DNA from: Bretschneidera sinensis
Taxonomy: Eukaryota > Streptophyta > Magnoliopsida > Brassicales > Akaniaceae
NCBI GenBank assembly: GCA_023935145.1
Contig: CM043700.1
Location: 25,204,001-25,268,000, forward strand
Reading direction: 5' to 3'
Length of the DNA: 64,000 nt
The notes beneath the pieces were generated by a model. That model was given only the letters and a program-made list of their open reading frames with translations, did no database searches and had not been told where the DNA came from. Positions within the stretch are counted from its first letter, which is position 1, and the number at the start of each line of letters is the position of its first letter. A program made the translations under genes and the position numbers. Positions 11,423-23,548 of the stretch are shown here, one piece after another.

Positions 11423-11743
11423 CTATTGGAAAGTGTCATAGAACAGGATGCCGATCGAGCTCCCATTATCGATCAGGACTCGTCTGACCTCATGGTTAGC
11501 CACGAAAAGAGAGATGACCACGACATTATCATGCAAGGTCTGGACCCCTTCCAGATCCTTGTCCGAAAAAGAAATGGTCATGTCTGCCTTCTGTCGTTCG
11601 TGAGGTCTGGAGACAGAAGCTACTGACCGGGCATAAGACTTTTCGCAGTTTTCGGACGCACCCCCAGCTGTGAGTCCCCTGCAGATGGTTTTGATATTTT
11701 CACCATGACGGCCTCTGGTTTTTTCTGATTGGGCTCCCCACAT
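11423..11743 (-). pseudogene. gypsy protease region (copy B)
   Basis: A 106-codon open piece contains KADMTISFSDKDLEGVQTLH and then VLIDNGSSIGILFYDTF, the retropepsin-like active-site region of plant gypsy elements. It ends at a stop directly after this motif. Confidence 0.7.
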
Positions 11744-11879
11744 CTCGGCCTAGGACTCCTCCGAATAGGTCGCGTCACCCTATTTCGTTCAAATGGGCGC
11801 TCAGGGCTTCTCAGGGGTCGTTCCGTGAATTTTTTCATCCATGGCCCGATGAACTCTTTTAGCTGTCCTCTGTTGATGA

Positions 11880-13192
11880 GGGCTTCGATCTAGTTCTTTA
11901 GTGTCTGGCACTCTTCTGTGTCGTGACCGTGGTTCCTGTAGAACCTACACCATTTGCCTTGGTCTTGGTTGAGGTACAACGGTCTTGGAGGCCACTGCAA
12001 GATCATCTTCTCCTGGATTTGCATCAGGATGTCGGTCCTAGATGCATTGAGTGGGGTAAAGTTCCCGAAGGGCTTAGGGGCCCTCGGTCCACTCTCGAAG
12101 GGCCTGGAAGCCCGAGGTCCATCCTTGAAAGTTTTGGAAGCTCTCGACCTATCTTCACGGAATGGTCGTTTGATTGGTTCCCGGCCCGGGCTGGTAGGGC
12201 CCTTTTTTCTCCTTTCCGCGTCCCCTTCTCACTCCCTTCGGAATGCCTGGTTGTCTTCCACCAGCATATATTTCTCGACTCGGGCCAAGATTTCACTCAT
12301 GTAAACGGGCGGGTGCCTAATGAGTTTTGAACTGGAGATCCCATATCTTAACCCATTTTTGAAAGCCAACATCTGGACACTAGGTTCGAGGTCGAGGATC
12401 TCCTAGGCGACAGAATTGAACCTCGAAATGTAGGCCCAGAGCTTCTCTCCTTTTAACTGGACGATATTAAATAGGGACTTTGAGGTTTTCTTTGGCCTTT
12501 TGCTGCTGAAGAAGTGTGAGGCGAAGACATAACTTAGTTCTTTGAATGTACAGATACCTCCAGGTTTCAAACGAGAATACTACATTGCGGCCGCCTTCTC
12601 GTGCGTTAGGGGAAAAGGCTCTACACATCACATGATCAGAGTGTCTGTGGAGCGTCATCGTGGTTTTGTAGTGCTGGAGATGGTTCAGAGGGTCTGTAGA
12701 TCCATCATAGGGCTTAATTTAAGGCATTTAGAAGTTCGGTGGGAGGGGGGCCTCAAGGACCTCCTGAGCAAAGAGAGGGTCCTGTACATCGAGTTTATCC
12801 ATAACACTATGGCTATGACCCTTGAGTACTTCGTTGATTCGTCCTTCTTTATCCTCTATTCGCTTACCGAGACTTTCACTCCTTCTGGATGAGGGACTTT
12901 CTCTGGACTTGGCAACACGAGGCGAGGAAAACTCAACCGTGGAACATCCATCGACAGAGAGTCTACGGCTGGCGGAACCAGTGCAACTGGGGTCCGACCG
13001 AAAGGGTGCTGGTGATGGCTGACGAGCTCCTCCACGGATCTCGACGGCTAGGTTAGCCACTAGCCACGAGAGTTCTTCGAACTATGCCTGGAGAGTAGCT
13101 ATGTTGGGATGCGCCTCAGATTCAGCCGAGGAACTTGACTTGGACCTCATTGCTCCTTTACCAACGTCTCTGGCAGGAGTTTTAAGTGGCAT
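11880..13192 (-). pseudogene. gypsy gag (copy B), broken
   Basis: The start Met at 13190-13192 matches the copy A start at 3947. Pieces occur at 12728-13060, 12467-12658 (gag core, broken) and 12024-12296. The zinc-knuckle-like end (KWCRFYRNHGHDTEECQTLK, about 11885-11960) is well kept. Frameshifts and stops interrupt the frame. Confidence 0.75.
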
Positions 13193-13271
13193 GACAATAA
13201 ATGAATTCTTTAAACTTCTTCGCTGTTACTATTCAGCGAGAAATGGTGGATTCCCACGGATGGCACCAATC

Positions 13272-13812
13272 TGTTGATGCCAAAAATGCACCTTGCTAAG
13301 TTGGAGGCCAGATCTTGAGAAAATCTGCACAGGGTAGAGGAGATGAGCTAGGGGGTTGCCGGAGAGATGCCTCCGAGGATGCTCCGATGCTTTTGTTAGT
13401 ATGCAGTAAGGTGCACGGCAGTAATGGTGTTTTCTTTTTAGGTCTAGTAGAAGTCGTCGGTTAGACTGTTTACCTAAGTCCTTTTATAGGGCTTTGAGGC
13501 GGCCTTTCACCTAAGGTGGTGATGACGTAGAGGCCCAACTTGGTTGGGAAATGATACTTAGGAAGCTCAGCTAGGTTGTCTGGGGCCATCCGTTTGTGCT
13601 TTGCCATGCTGTCTTGGCTAGGAGCCGTCTATGCATGAGGCGGCCTTTAGGCCAAGGGTAGTTGGTGATTTAGAGAGCGGTGATAACGTGGGGCTACAAC
13701 TGGCTTAGCAATGATGGCCTAGAAGGTGGTGGTGGTGATGTGGAGCTTGCAGCTGGCTTAGCTGTGATGGCCTAGAGGGTGGACGTTTGTGTGTTGACCT
13801 GTCACCTACCCA
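13272..13812 (-). mobile_element. gypsy 5' LTR (copy B)
   Basis: It starts TGTTGATGCC on the plus strand, beside the primer-binding region at 13253-13271, and has its TATA box (CCTATAAAAGG, minus) at 13480-13490. The far end at CTACCCA is an estimate shared with copy A. Confidence 0.65.
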
Positions 13813-14019
13813 TGTGGTGGTCCATGTGTTGTTTATTTATTGGATGTGCGTTTTTTGCAGTATCAGTTGGTTTATATATATGGATGCTCTTAATATGCTT
13901 TTCTATTAGGATGAAAATAATAAAAAGATTTTTTGGCAAGCTACCCAATATTTATTACAGGGTATTTTCACCATTGTTTAGAATGAAAATCTTTTTTTCA
14001 TGCATGCTAGAGGAGGCAA

Positions 14020-14125
14020 AGTAAAAGGAGATTACGGGCATTAAAGTTGCAAGGAAAGCTTGCCACGTTCATCGTCTACTTTATGCAGATGATCACTTTA
14101 TGGTCTCTAGAACTAATATGGAAAT
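14020..14125 (+). pseudogene. LINE reverse transcriptase scrap (copy B)
   Basis: This is the duplicate of the fragment at 4778-4879. It again encodes the RLLYADD-type box, here with the canonical Tyr. Confidence 0.62.
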
Positions 14126-15207
14126 CCAATTTGGATTTTATAAGGAAAAGTATGTGTTTTAGGTTTTAATCATTTTAACCTCTCATTTGGATTTTGTCGA
14201 GTTTTAACCTTAAAATTTATAAATTATGTTTAATCATTTATCTAATTTATCTTATAGCTCTCGTATCTTGATGGTCTTTGATTATTTTTTAATGAGAATT
14301 ATATTTTACATATTTTTAAATAATTTATATAATTTAACAGATCGTATGATTTGATTTATTTATTATGAAATGTGGTTTGAACAGGATATATAATAGATTA
14401 ATTTACATGTGAACATCTTATTTTTGAAATATATATATAATATTATTATCTACGATATAAATTTTATAGTTAGTACTCAAGGGATTTTGTCGCGGATAAT
14501 TTTTAATAAAATATATTTTTTAATTGTTTGTGATGGCTATGCTTCCGTCGTTGATACTAAGTCGAGTAACCATGACTAAGTGACATTTGTCGTTGATAAA
14601 ATATTATTTTTATTAAAATATTGTTTTTTCTAATTTTCACAATGGCGGTCAAAACGTCATTAAGTCCTTAGCAAAACATGTTTTTTTATGACGATTTTTT
14701 CTGTTGCAAATAATTTAATTAACAAATGTCTCTAAGACAACACGTGTTAACTAAACCATCATAATTTATAGCACATGTAACAAGTAATTATTACAAATAT
14801 TGGTAAGATTGAGAATACTTTATAAAATAAGAGATCACACGAACATTAGTTTAGTGTATATAAATAAGTATCAATATAATTCAAAAACTTAATGATATGA
14901 TTATTGAACTCAAATCATTTTTATTTATTTTTATATAAAATAATTAACTTGTAAATATTCTAAGCAATATAATAACATATCTTTAACAATATAATAATAC
15001 CGATTATACTAACTTCAATATCTAGTGTATTAAATTACTGTCAAATTATAATTTCTCAAGAATATCCTACTGAGATCCGGATATTCTCCAAAAACAAATG
15101 GGGTAGTTTCTCCAAGTTCAAGTTGTGTTGATTTAATAAACTACTTTTGAGTTCCGGTTTTGCCCTTTCATTGACTTTTCCCCGCTTCTCTGCTACTCCA
15201 TTTTTAG

Positions 15208-15919
15208 CCATGTTTAAAAACGTTATTAGGGTGCGCCCCAAGGTGAAATCACAAAAAAACGAACGAAGACGTGATTATTGAGGCGTTTTTATAAATTATA
15301 CTTCATATAATTTATATATAAATATATATTAATATTTATAAAATTATAATTATTAGATTATAGAGAGTTAGTAAAGTATTAAACTTTGATAAAAATTAAT
15401 TAATTAATTATAAATTAAATTATTTTTATTTTATTATTTTAATTAATTAATTAATATTATTTTATTAAAATTTCAAAATGCTCTAAAAAATTCAAAAGAC
15501 TTATTTAGATTTTCAACCTTTTAGGTCAGAATTTTAAATTTTCAACATTTTGATTGGACATCATTACTAATGGAACCACTATATTGAAAGACCATAGTAT
15601 AAATTGATGGATACATATGTAACAAACGATAGCATACCTCTAATATCATATGTGATTAAAATTTTCATTAAATTGTTTGATATTTGTGTAAAAATATTTT
15701 GATAAATATTCATTCATAAGTCTTAAGTTAGTAAAGTTTATTGATAATTAATTAATTTATATTATTTTAATTTTTTAATATTTTTATAATTTAATTAATA
15801 TTATTTTATTCAAAACATTTTAATATTTTAAAAAACTTACACTCTAATATCTTAAAACTTACGCCTCACCGTATTAAAACAAAATACCTCGTCGAAAGTT
15901 CTCATATCCCAAAACAATT
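15208..15919. mobile_element. hAT-like non-autonomous element inserted in copy B
   Basis: This 712-bp segment is absent from copy A, which reads straight through at about 6001. It is flanked by an 8-bp direct repeat, ATTTTTAG, at 15200-15207 and 15920-15927. The interior (about 15290-15490) is clearly related to 36235-36430, inside another element with 8-bp target duplications and hAT-like ends. The terminal inverted repeats here are diverged. It has no coding capacity. The copy A empty site is direct evidence that it arrived after the duplication, or was lost from copy A. Confidence 0.8.
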
Positions 15920-16209
15920 ATTTTTAGTGACCTTGTCATTTAGGACAGAGTGGCAGTGAAAGGACAAAAGCAATTTTCGCGTTTATTAACTTGATTTAAA
16001 TTTATGTTGCAATGGATATTCCAATTGCTTTGGGATTATACCATGCGTCATAAATGAGCAAAAGATATATTTGGGCTTGGAAACTGACTGGTCGCACGTG
16101 CGCATCCGGGTCATTGTCAGCCTTACTAGCCAAGTGAATTTCAGCCTTTTCGTTTTGGTTTAATTACATTCGTTACCTTCGACTTGGCCAATCCAATCTA
16201 TCAGCTACC

Positions 16210-16338
16210 TTATTGCCCATCTCTTCCTATTTGAGAAATAGAGCTTAATGAAAATCTCCCAAGCAATGACTTGACTTCCTCCACTAGCGCTTCGGAGTCT
16301 TTGCAGTAAGCATAGAGGCCTTCCAAAAATCCCTTCAT
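16210..16338 (-). pseudogene. 42-codon gene-like fragment in the copy B-only segment
   Basis: On the minus strand, from the Met at 16336-16338 to the TAA at 16210-16212, an unbroken frame encodes MKGFLEGLYAYCKDSEALVE and then EVKSLLGRFSLSSISQIGRD before GQ-stop. The composition looks like the end of a real plant gene exon and not random AT-rich DNA. It lies in an about 550-bp segment (about 16070-16620) missing from copy A. I do not recognise the family. It could be a transposon-captured exon or a remnant of a host gene. Confidence 0.45.
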
Positions 16339-17308
16339 GAAATCTTACCAAAATATATTTAATCAATTGTTTATAGAAGCTTTGAAAGCAAATGCTTCTA
16401 TTATATTTAATACATGAAAAACCCATCACAAATTTTAATAAGACTTTTAATAAAAAAAACAAAAATATGATTTTTATTAGAGAAAATTACTCAAATATAA
16501 AGAAAAAATACACTAAATCCTTCCAAAGATAAGGTTAAATATATATTTTGAGCATATAACTATTGATTATATTCTATTTTAATTACACAAATCGAAATTG
16601 TATCAAAAAAGTTCTATAACTTTGTTTGGTTTCTCAACCCGATCATTCCGGCAAATTCGACCACTTTAGCATCAGGTTAGCATTGAGATGGCTAATAAAC
16701 AACAGATAAAATGGAGGAATTTTTATTTGCACTAGGTGCGAAGCTCATTTTTGCACCGATGTAGAAACTTGATTGGTAATTTTGGAAAACTTAACTAATT
16801 ATGTCCGTATATACTCAATTAACGTTACTAGTGAAGTTCTAAAAAATTACCAACAAAATTTTCACTCCAGTGCAAAAATGAGTTTTGCATCCGATGCATG
16901 TAAGGTTCTATGAACAAACTGCTTGGAATCGCACGTTACATCAGTGCTGACCTAATGTTGAGGTGGAAATTCAACGAGATTTTGAGATCAAATTCATTGA
17001 AAGGATCATATTGAGAAACAAAAAAAAATCGTAAGACTTGATTGGTACAATTGAAAATTGTGTGACCAAAATATAAATCAGTTAATAGTTGTATGATCAA
17101 AATAAACATTTAGCCCAAAGATAATTAAGAAATCTACCACTAATTAAATGAATAACTAAAATTCTAACAATCAACCAAATGAATTAACCATATCAGATCC
17201 GCAACAAAATGATTTTTTTCCTAACAGAACTGCAATGAGTTTGAAAATATCAACAATCAAAAAATGGAAAGGGTTTTTTAGATTGATTGTCACCAAGTAA
17301 GAGCTTTT

Positions 17309-17903
17309 TGTTAGGATTAGACCCAAAATCTGATTAAGCGGTATTGAAAGTCCGATTAAAATAGAAAGATTTTGATCGGGTACAGCGCGTGGATTGAAAT
17401 ATTTAAGAATTTGAGTCGATAGAGGAATTTTTTTTGGATACTCTTCAAATCTCATATCGGAGAGAAGTGCTATTGTAAGTTGTTCTGATCCCACATCATC
17501 TATATACCAAAAGGATGTAGGTGCTAATTATTATAAATATGGGCATAAAGAAATGTAGTCTTTCACTCCTATTCCTTAACCAGAAATAATTGGTCAGATG
17601 AGAGTGTAGCAACAAAACACCAATATAGGGATCCAATGGTTGAGTAAATATTGCATGTATCGGGGTTTTGGGTTGTGAGATTGAGAAGAATTTTTATATA
17701 GATTTGTTTAGAAAAATTGTACATTGTGGTGTAATGAGTTTTATCAGCTTTCCTCCATCCAAAAGTTGCAAAGATAGTGAAATAATGATTGGCTCGTAGA
17801 CGTAGACAAGAGGTGTCGAAACATGATAAAAATTATTATATATTTTTTTTCTTTATTTTTGCTATTGTAATTATATAATTTTGAGATATCAAAAATTTCA
17901 ACA
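17309..17903 (+). mobile_element. Solo copia-type LTR (copy B)
   Basis: This is the duplicate of the solo LTR at 6840-7441, with the same TGTTAGGATT start and TTTCAACA end. It diverged after the block duplication. Confidence 0.7.
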
Positions 17904-17919
17904 GTTTTGAGATTGCTTC

Positions 17920-19445
17920 CGGAACGAATGTAATATTAAACTCCCACAATTCCAACAATCAAGTAGAACAAAATAAGGGTAATATATATCAAATTTACCA
18001 TAGCAGTTTAAGCGTGATTTCGAAACTGAAATCGTAGAGAAAGAGGGGCAGAGAGTGTTGGGTTTGTGGTCCAGTCCATAGAGGCACGAACCATGAGAAA
18101 TTAAAATAAAAAAAAAGAAAAAAAAAATTACAGCACATTAATTTGTTGCGGTGACATGCGAGCCACGTCTTCACCAATTGGTGAAGTTGTTTTGGTTCCC
18201 TCATAACAGACGTATGAGATAAAATTCCCAGGAGGGAACGATAATCAAAACGCTATATAAGAGTAGTTTTATTTTGTAGCAGCGATCAGGGCAAGGGAAA
18301 AATAGAAAGGGACTGTGTGTGCGGCGTGAGACAGAGTGACAGAGAGTTTTTTTTTTTTTTTTTTTTTTAACTGAGAGAGTAAAAAAGAAAAAAATTACAG
18401 TAATTTGAGGTTTCTTTAGGGTATATTCAGAGTGTTTAGTCACAAAAAATTAAATTAGTTGGAGTTTATAGTTTTTATTACGGTGACTGATTTTGAAGAA
18501 ATGCAAAAACTTTATAAATTTTAGTGTTTGATAGTACAACAATGGATTTTTCCTTTGCATTAATGTTATATTATTATATATCTCAAGTTTGAGCATAAAC
18601 TTGAGACATGAATTTCGTATTCATTGTTTATATAATAAAGTTGTTTTTTTTCTTGTGGTTTTTTTACCTCTATATTTGATGATTTTTGATGTAAATTTTT
18701 ATGTTCTTGATTGGTTGCTTTATTTGGTACTTGTTATTTTTTCCTGCACATAAATTGATTGTTAATATATTTAATCTGAGATTTTTAATAAAATTTTAGT
18801 ACTTAATTAATTATTGACGATGGATATTTTTCTCAACAAAAAAAGTTAAAATTCGAAAAGATTGTAAATATACCAAGTGAGAATTGCAGAAGCTCTTGAT
18901 GATGAAGGGAACAAGATCCTCTTTAACCCATGCATGTTGATGAATGATGATCTGCAATGAATCAAACGCAAATGACTAATGAGAAATTAAACAAACCAAT
19001 AAATAAAAATTCCTTAATGAAAGCATATTAGAATTTAAAGGATTTAAAGCTCTCTTACTTTAATCTTCTACTGATTGTGATTCCGAAATCCTCAGTGATT
19101 GTCTGCCTCACTCTATATGGCGTTATGGAAGATTCATTTACAGATTTTTAAGATGCCTTAGCTCATATATAGTCATGTTAGTACTAAGATTTTTGTCTCT
19201 TTATTAGTTTGCTAAAATGATTGTTATTATGATCTATGTTTTAGAATAATACTTTCTCCACATTGGTTTGTAGAAATCCATTCTTACTATTAACGTGATA
19301 ACTTTATACTGAGTCATGTATTTAAAAAAAAATTATGTGAAAATCACACGATTTTCTTATTGAAATATTTAATAAATAAATCAAATCTTTTATCATGTGA
19401 TTTGCACATGGGTTTTTAATACATTACTTAATGTAAAGTTGTCAA
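17920..19445. other. AT-rich intergenic DNA
   Basis: I see no gene. A T-only run occupies about 18347-18368. The minus-strand open frames here are low-complexity Phe/Lys-rich artefacts. Confidence 0.6.
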
Positions 19446-19818
19446 TGAAACCAAGTTTTTGTTGGAAAAATAAGATTTAGTCGACTGAATGAAGGACAGA
19501 AAGTTATTGTCTGTTTTTCCAATCGACCGAATAAATCATTCGGTTGACTGAATGTCGTTTTAAATGTTGATTCAGTCGACTAAATGTTCAAAAATTTTGA
19601 ATTCGAATTCCAACAGCTATAACATTTCAGAAAGTCATTCCTTATCTTTGAAGAGCTATGTTTTTAAATGATTACTCTTCATTTTCAGACCGTTGAAAGT
19701 TCAAAATTAAATTTATAAATATTTCTAATAACTTCCAAAATAAACTACTTTACTTTTACTTTCTTTTTTGATTTTTCATAATTATTTTTTTTCTTCTTCT
19801 CCTTCTTCTATTTTCTCT
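19446..19818 (+). mobile_element. Truncated 5' LTR of the copia element
   Basis: It matches the first about 390 bases of the 3' LTR, sharing TTTTGTTGGAAAAA, the TCAGTCGACT motifs and TTCCAAAATAAACTACTTTAC. Similarity ends near 19818, where gag-proximal sequence begins without the rest of the LTR. Confidence 0.75.
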
Positions 19819-19909
19819 CTGAATTCCACCTAATGCAGAGGATGTTGAAAAGGTTCGTTTGGAGAAGAAGAAGTTTGAGAAAGATGAGTTGCTATGCCGA
19901 TAACATATA

Positions 19910-20520
19910 TTGAACACCTTATTAGATCGAATTTACGACTTATTTATTGAAGTCAAGTCTACAAAAGGCATATGGAATCAACTAGAATTCAAGTACAAGG
20001 CTGAAGAAGAAGGTAAAAATAAATACTTAATTTTTAAGTACTTTGAATTTCTGATGGTTGACAACGAACCTATGCTTGAGCAAGTTCATGTGTTACAAGT
20101 ACTGGTTAATAAACTTTGTTCCCTAAAGATAGTTCTTCCAGAAGTTTTTAAAGCGGGTGCAATTATTGCTAAATTGCCTCCCTCTTAGAAAGGCTATGGT
20201 AAGAAACTATTGTATAAAACTAAGGACTTTACATTGTAACAAATTCAAAAGCATCTTCGTATAGAAGAGGAGTCACGTTTACATGATAATAAGAATTTGA
20301 TTCCTTTTGAGTCTAAAGCACATTGTGTGGATGAAAACCAATCTTAGAACCAGTATTTGAAAACTAAGAAGAAATACAAACAATTTAAAAAGAAGAAATC
20401 CCAAAACAATAAGAAGGGAACATGTTTTGTTTGTGAAAAAGATGGTCATTTTGCCAAACAGTGTAGGCATCGTAAGACCAACCTAAAGGGAAAAGCAAAC
20501 ACGGTGGAAAAGGGTCTTAT
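19910..20520 (+). pseudogene. copia gag with zinc knuckle
   Basis: The frame 19910-20188 carries a UBN2/gag-like helical region (KGIWNQLEFKYKAEEEGKNK). After a stop the gag continues, and at 20420-20470 it shows an intact CCHC knuckle, CFVCEKDGHFAKQC. The gag start is missing because of the deletion that joins the LTR to gag. Confidence 0.75.
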
Positions 20521-20565
20521 TTATACTTCAGTTTCCAGTGTAGGCATCGTAAGACCAACCTAAAG

Positions 20566-20908
20566 ATACTTTATTACTTTTGTTGATGATTTTATTAGAT
20601 ATATGTATGTGTATTTAATAAGAACAAAAGATGAAGCTTTTGATATGTTTAAGAAGTTTAAAGCTGAAGTTGAAAATCAATTAGAAAAGAAAATTAAAAT
20701 TCTTAGATCAGATAGAGGTGGAGAATACTTTACACCCGAATTTTGTGAAGAGTGTGATATTATTCATCAAATAACAGCACCTTATACACCACAACAAAAT
20801 AGCTTAGCCCAGAGAAAGAATAGACCATTAGTTGAAATGGTGAATTGTACGCTAATGAATGCTAAGTTACCTATTAGTGTGTGGGGTGAAACATTGCTCA
20901 CTGCTTAA
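20566..20908 (+). pseudogene. copia integrase core, Glu replaced by Gln
   Basis: The frame enters directly into the integrase core (FVDDF, about 20580) and continues with KILRSDRGGEYFTPEF, which has the second catalytic Asp. The third catalytic position, normally NGVAERKNR, reads NSLAQRKNR, so Glu is Gln. A stop follows at 20908. Protease and the integrase zinc finger are absent. Confidence 0.8.
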
Positions 20909-21012
20909 TACATACATAATAGAGTAATTTCTAAGAAAAATAATGTTAGTCCATATGGTTATAGAAAGGAAGAAAACCAAATTTAGATTATCTAAAAGTA
21001 TGGAGGTGCCTA

Positions 21013-22960
21013 GTGTATTATAGAGTTCCTGATCCTAAAAGAACTAAGTTAGGACCTAAAACTATTGGAATATTTGTAGGATATGATGAAAATAGTAATG
21101 CTTATAGGCTTTTGGTCTTAGATTCTAATTCTATTGTAGAATCTCATGATGTAGAATTTTTTGAGAATAAATTTTCTATTGATTTTGTGAATATTGATGA
21201 AAATAGTCAAGTTCCTTTGTCTAGTACCAATTTGAGTATAGAAACTCAAAAGAGAGTTACTAACTTGCCTAAAGACCAATTTAAACCTAGAAGAAGCACT
21301 AGAGCAAAGAAAGAGAAGGATTTAAGTCCAAATTTTATTTTTTCTCAAGCCATAATATTTTTGGTTGAAGGAGATAGAAATAATTTTGTTCTTAATCAAA
21401 TTCTTATGGTGCTAAATCTCGAAGAAAATCTTAAAACTTTTAGTGAGACTATGTCATCAAGATACGCTTCTTTTTGGAGAGAAGCTGTTAATGATGAAAT
21501 AGACTCAATAATTGGTAACAACACTTAGGTGTTAGTAGATCTACCCAATGGGTCAAACCCAATTGGACGTACGTGGGTCTTTAGAAGAAAATATAATACT
21601 GATGACTCTATTCTAGCTTTCAAGGCTAGATTAGTAGCTAAAGGGTTTAGACAAAAAAGGAATTGATTATTTTGATACATATACACCTGTTGCACGCATT
21701 ACATCTATTAGAATTCTTATTGCATTGGCATCTATACATCATTTTTATATTCACCAAATAAATGATAAAACTGCTTTCTTAAATAGGGACTTAAATGAAA
21801 AAGTCTATATAGAACAACCAGAAGGGTTTGTTCTTCTTGGAAATGAGAAGAAAGTATGTAAGTTAATTAAATCATTATATGGTTTAAAACAAGCACCTAA
21901 ACAATGGCATGGAAAAATTTGATTATGTTATTTTATCTTTTGGCTTTATACATAATAATTCTGATAAGTGTATCTATTCAAAGTTTACTAAAGACTATGG
22001 AGTCTTAATTTGCTTATATATTGATGACATGTTAATAATTGGAACAAGTATACTTGGTGTTAAGGAAACTAAGAAATGTTTAACTTCTAGTTTGAAAATG
22101 AAGGATTTAGGTGAAGTAGATACCATACTACGTATTAAGGTTAAAAAACATACTATGGGTTATGCTTTGAGTTAGTCTCATTACATTGAGAAGGTTCTTA
22201 ATAAATTTCAACACCTTAATATCAAAGAGTCAAATACTCATTTTGATAGAAGTGTTAAATTAATAAATAATATTGGTAGATCAGTAACACAACTTGAGTA
22301 TGCCAGTGCTATTGGTTCCTTAATGTATGTCATGCATTGCACTAGACCTGACATTGCATTTGCTTCATATAAATTGAGTAGATATACTAGTAATCATAGT
22401 ATGGAACAATGGAAAACTATTGGCAGGATATTTGTTTATCTTAAGAGAACCATAGATTTGGGGCTGTTCTAAAATGATTATCCGGCTGTATTGGAAGGAT
22501 ACATCGATGCGAGTTAGATTACCAATGTTGGCGATAATAACTCCAGTACCGGATAGGTCTTTACCCTTGGCGGAGGGACTGTTTCTTGGGGAAGTAAGAA
22601 ACAGACGTGTATTTTTTACTCAACAATGGAATATGAATTTATAGCTTTAGTAGCAATTGGGAAAAAGACAGAATGGATACGTAACTTATTGTTGGATATA
22701 AGTGTGGCCACATCCTATGCCTCCAATTTTCGTTCACTGTGACAGTGAAACTACGTTGTTAAGGGCTTATAACAGTACTTATAATGGTAAGTCTAGACAT
22801 ACCAGTCTAAGACATGAATACGTAAGACAACTAATAAGAGATAATAATATCACAATTGTCTATGTGAAGTCAAGTAAAAACTTAACTAATCCTTTCACAA
22901 AAGCCCTCTCTAGGGAGTTAATGAGAATGACAACTTTGGAAATGGGGCTGAAACTTTTTT
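21013..22960 (+). pseudogene. copia integrase tail, reverse transcriptase and RNase H
   Basis: The segments are 21013-21528 (integrase tail, IGIFVGYDENSNAYRLLV), 21530-22175 (RT, with KSLYGLKQAP and the intact catalytic box LYIDDMLIIG near 22010-22040) and 22200-22960 (RNase H, ending KALSRELMRMTTLEMGLK). Frameshifts near 21530, 21660, 21920 and 22170 and stops near 22470 break it. Confidence 0.8.
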
Positions 22961-23548
22961 AAAAGGAATCACCAGTAATGGTAACCCGACTTTATTTCTA
23001 GCATTACACTAGTCATAAAGTTTAATGGGTAAAAACAAGTTACTGATAAATGATTGTATTAATACTGACAAAAGTCAGTCCCTTAGTGGTCAGTATTGTC
23101 CGTTACTTTCTTGTGTAGGATGAGGTATACTCTTAATGAAGTCTATCAAGATTTGTAGTGTGTTCTAGTACCGGAAACACATTGTAGACTTCACCTATAT
23201 GAACTTAGAAGATGTGCCACTTCTTAAGAAAGTTTTAAGGTTTACTCTCAAGAGAATTCATGAACCAGGATCAAGCACAAGACTATAATAGTGCTAAGTA
23301 ATATGGAGTTTCTCACTGAAACAAGAGAAAGATATATGTGTGATATTTCCGACTCTAGTTTATAAAGTTTATAATTTAATGCTATTGGGCAACTAGATAA
23401 TTCTTAGAGTTTTGAAATATTAACACTAAATAAAGATTTAAATCGAAATATCTTTATATATGTATATCAATCTAAGATGATTATTGACTGTATTATTTTA
23501 TCAAAGTGTTTTCTAGAAAAGTTTTGTTTTCAAACAAAAGTGGGGGAT

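Larger units (their letters stand above)
7458..13812 (-). mobile_element. Ty3/gypsy Tat-type retrotransposon remnant, copy B
   Basis: This is the longer view of the same element as in copy A. On the minus strand it runs 5' LTR (13272-13812), gag, protease, RT (with YIDDM), two RNase H domains and integrase (to about 7890). It is followed by an ORF on the opposite strand (7458-7644). An antisense ORF between pol and the 3' LTR is known for Tat-lineage elements. The duplication junction at 7457/7458 removes the 3' LTR and most of the antisense ORF. The domains are broken by many stops. Confidence 0.83.
7458..17919. repeat. Tandem segmental duplication, copy B
   Basis: This is the second copy of the duplicated block. 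It starts inside an antisense ORF of the gypsy element, where the sequence switches abruptly after TTGCTTC at 7457, and ends at 17919, after which unrelated sequence begins. It is longer than the copy A unit because of two extra segments at 15208-15919 and about 16070-16620. Without them the unit is about 9.2 kb. The part 7458-9236 has its copy A counterpart to the left of the window. Confidence 0.83.

Noticed and set aside
18201..18443. 80-codon minus-strand frame with a Lys run
   Set aside because: The Lys run is the T homopolymer at about 18347, and no domain or conserved composition is seen.
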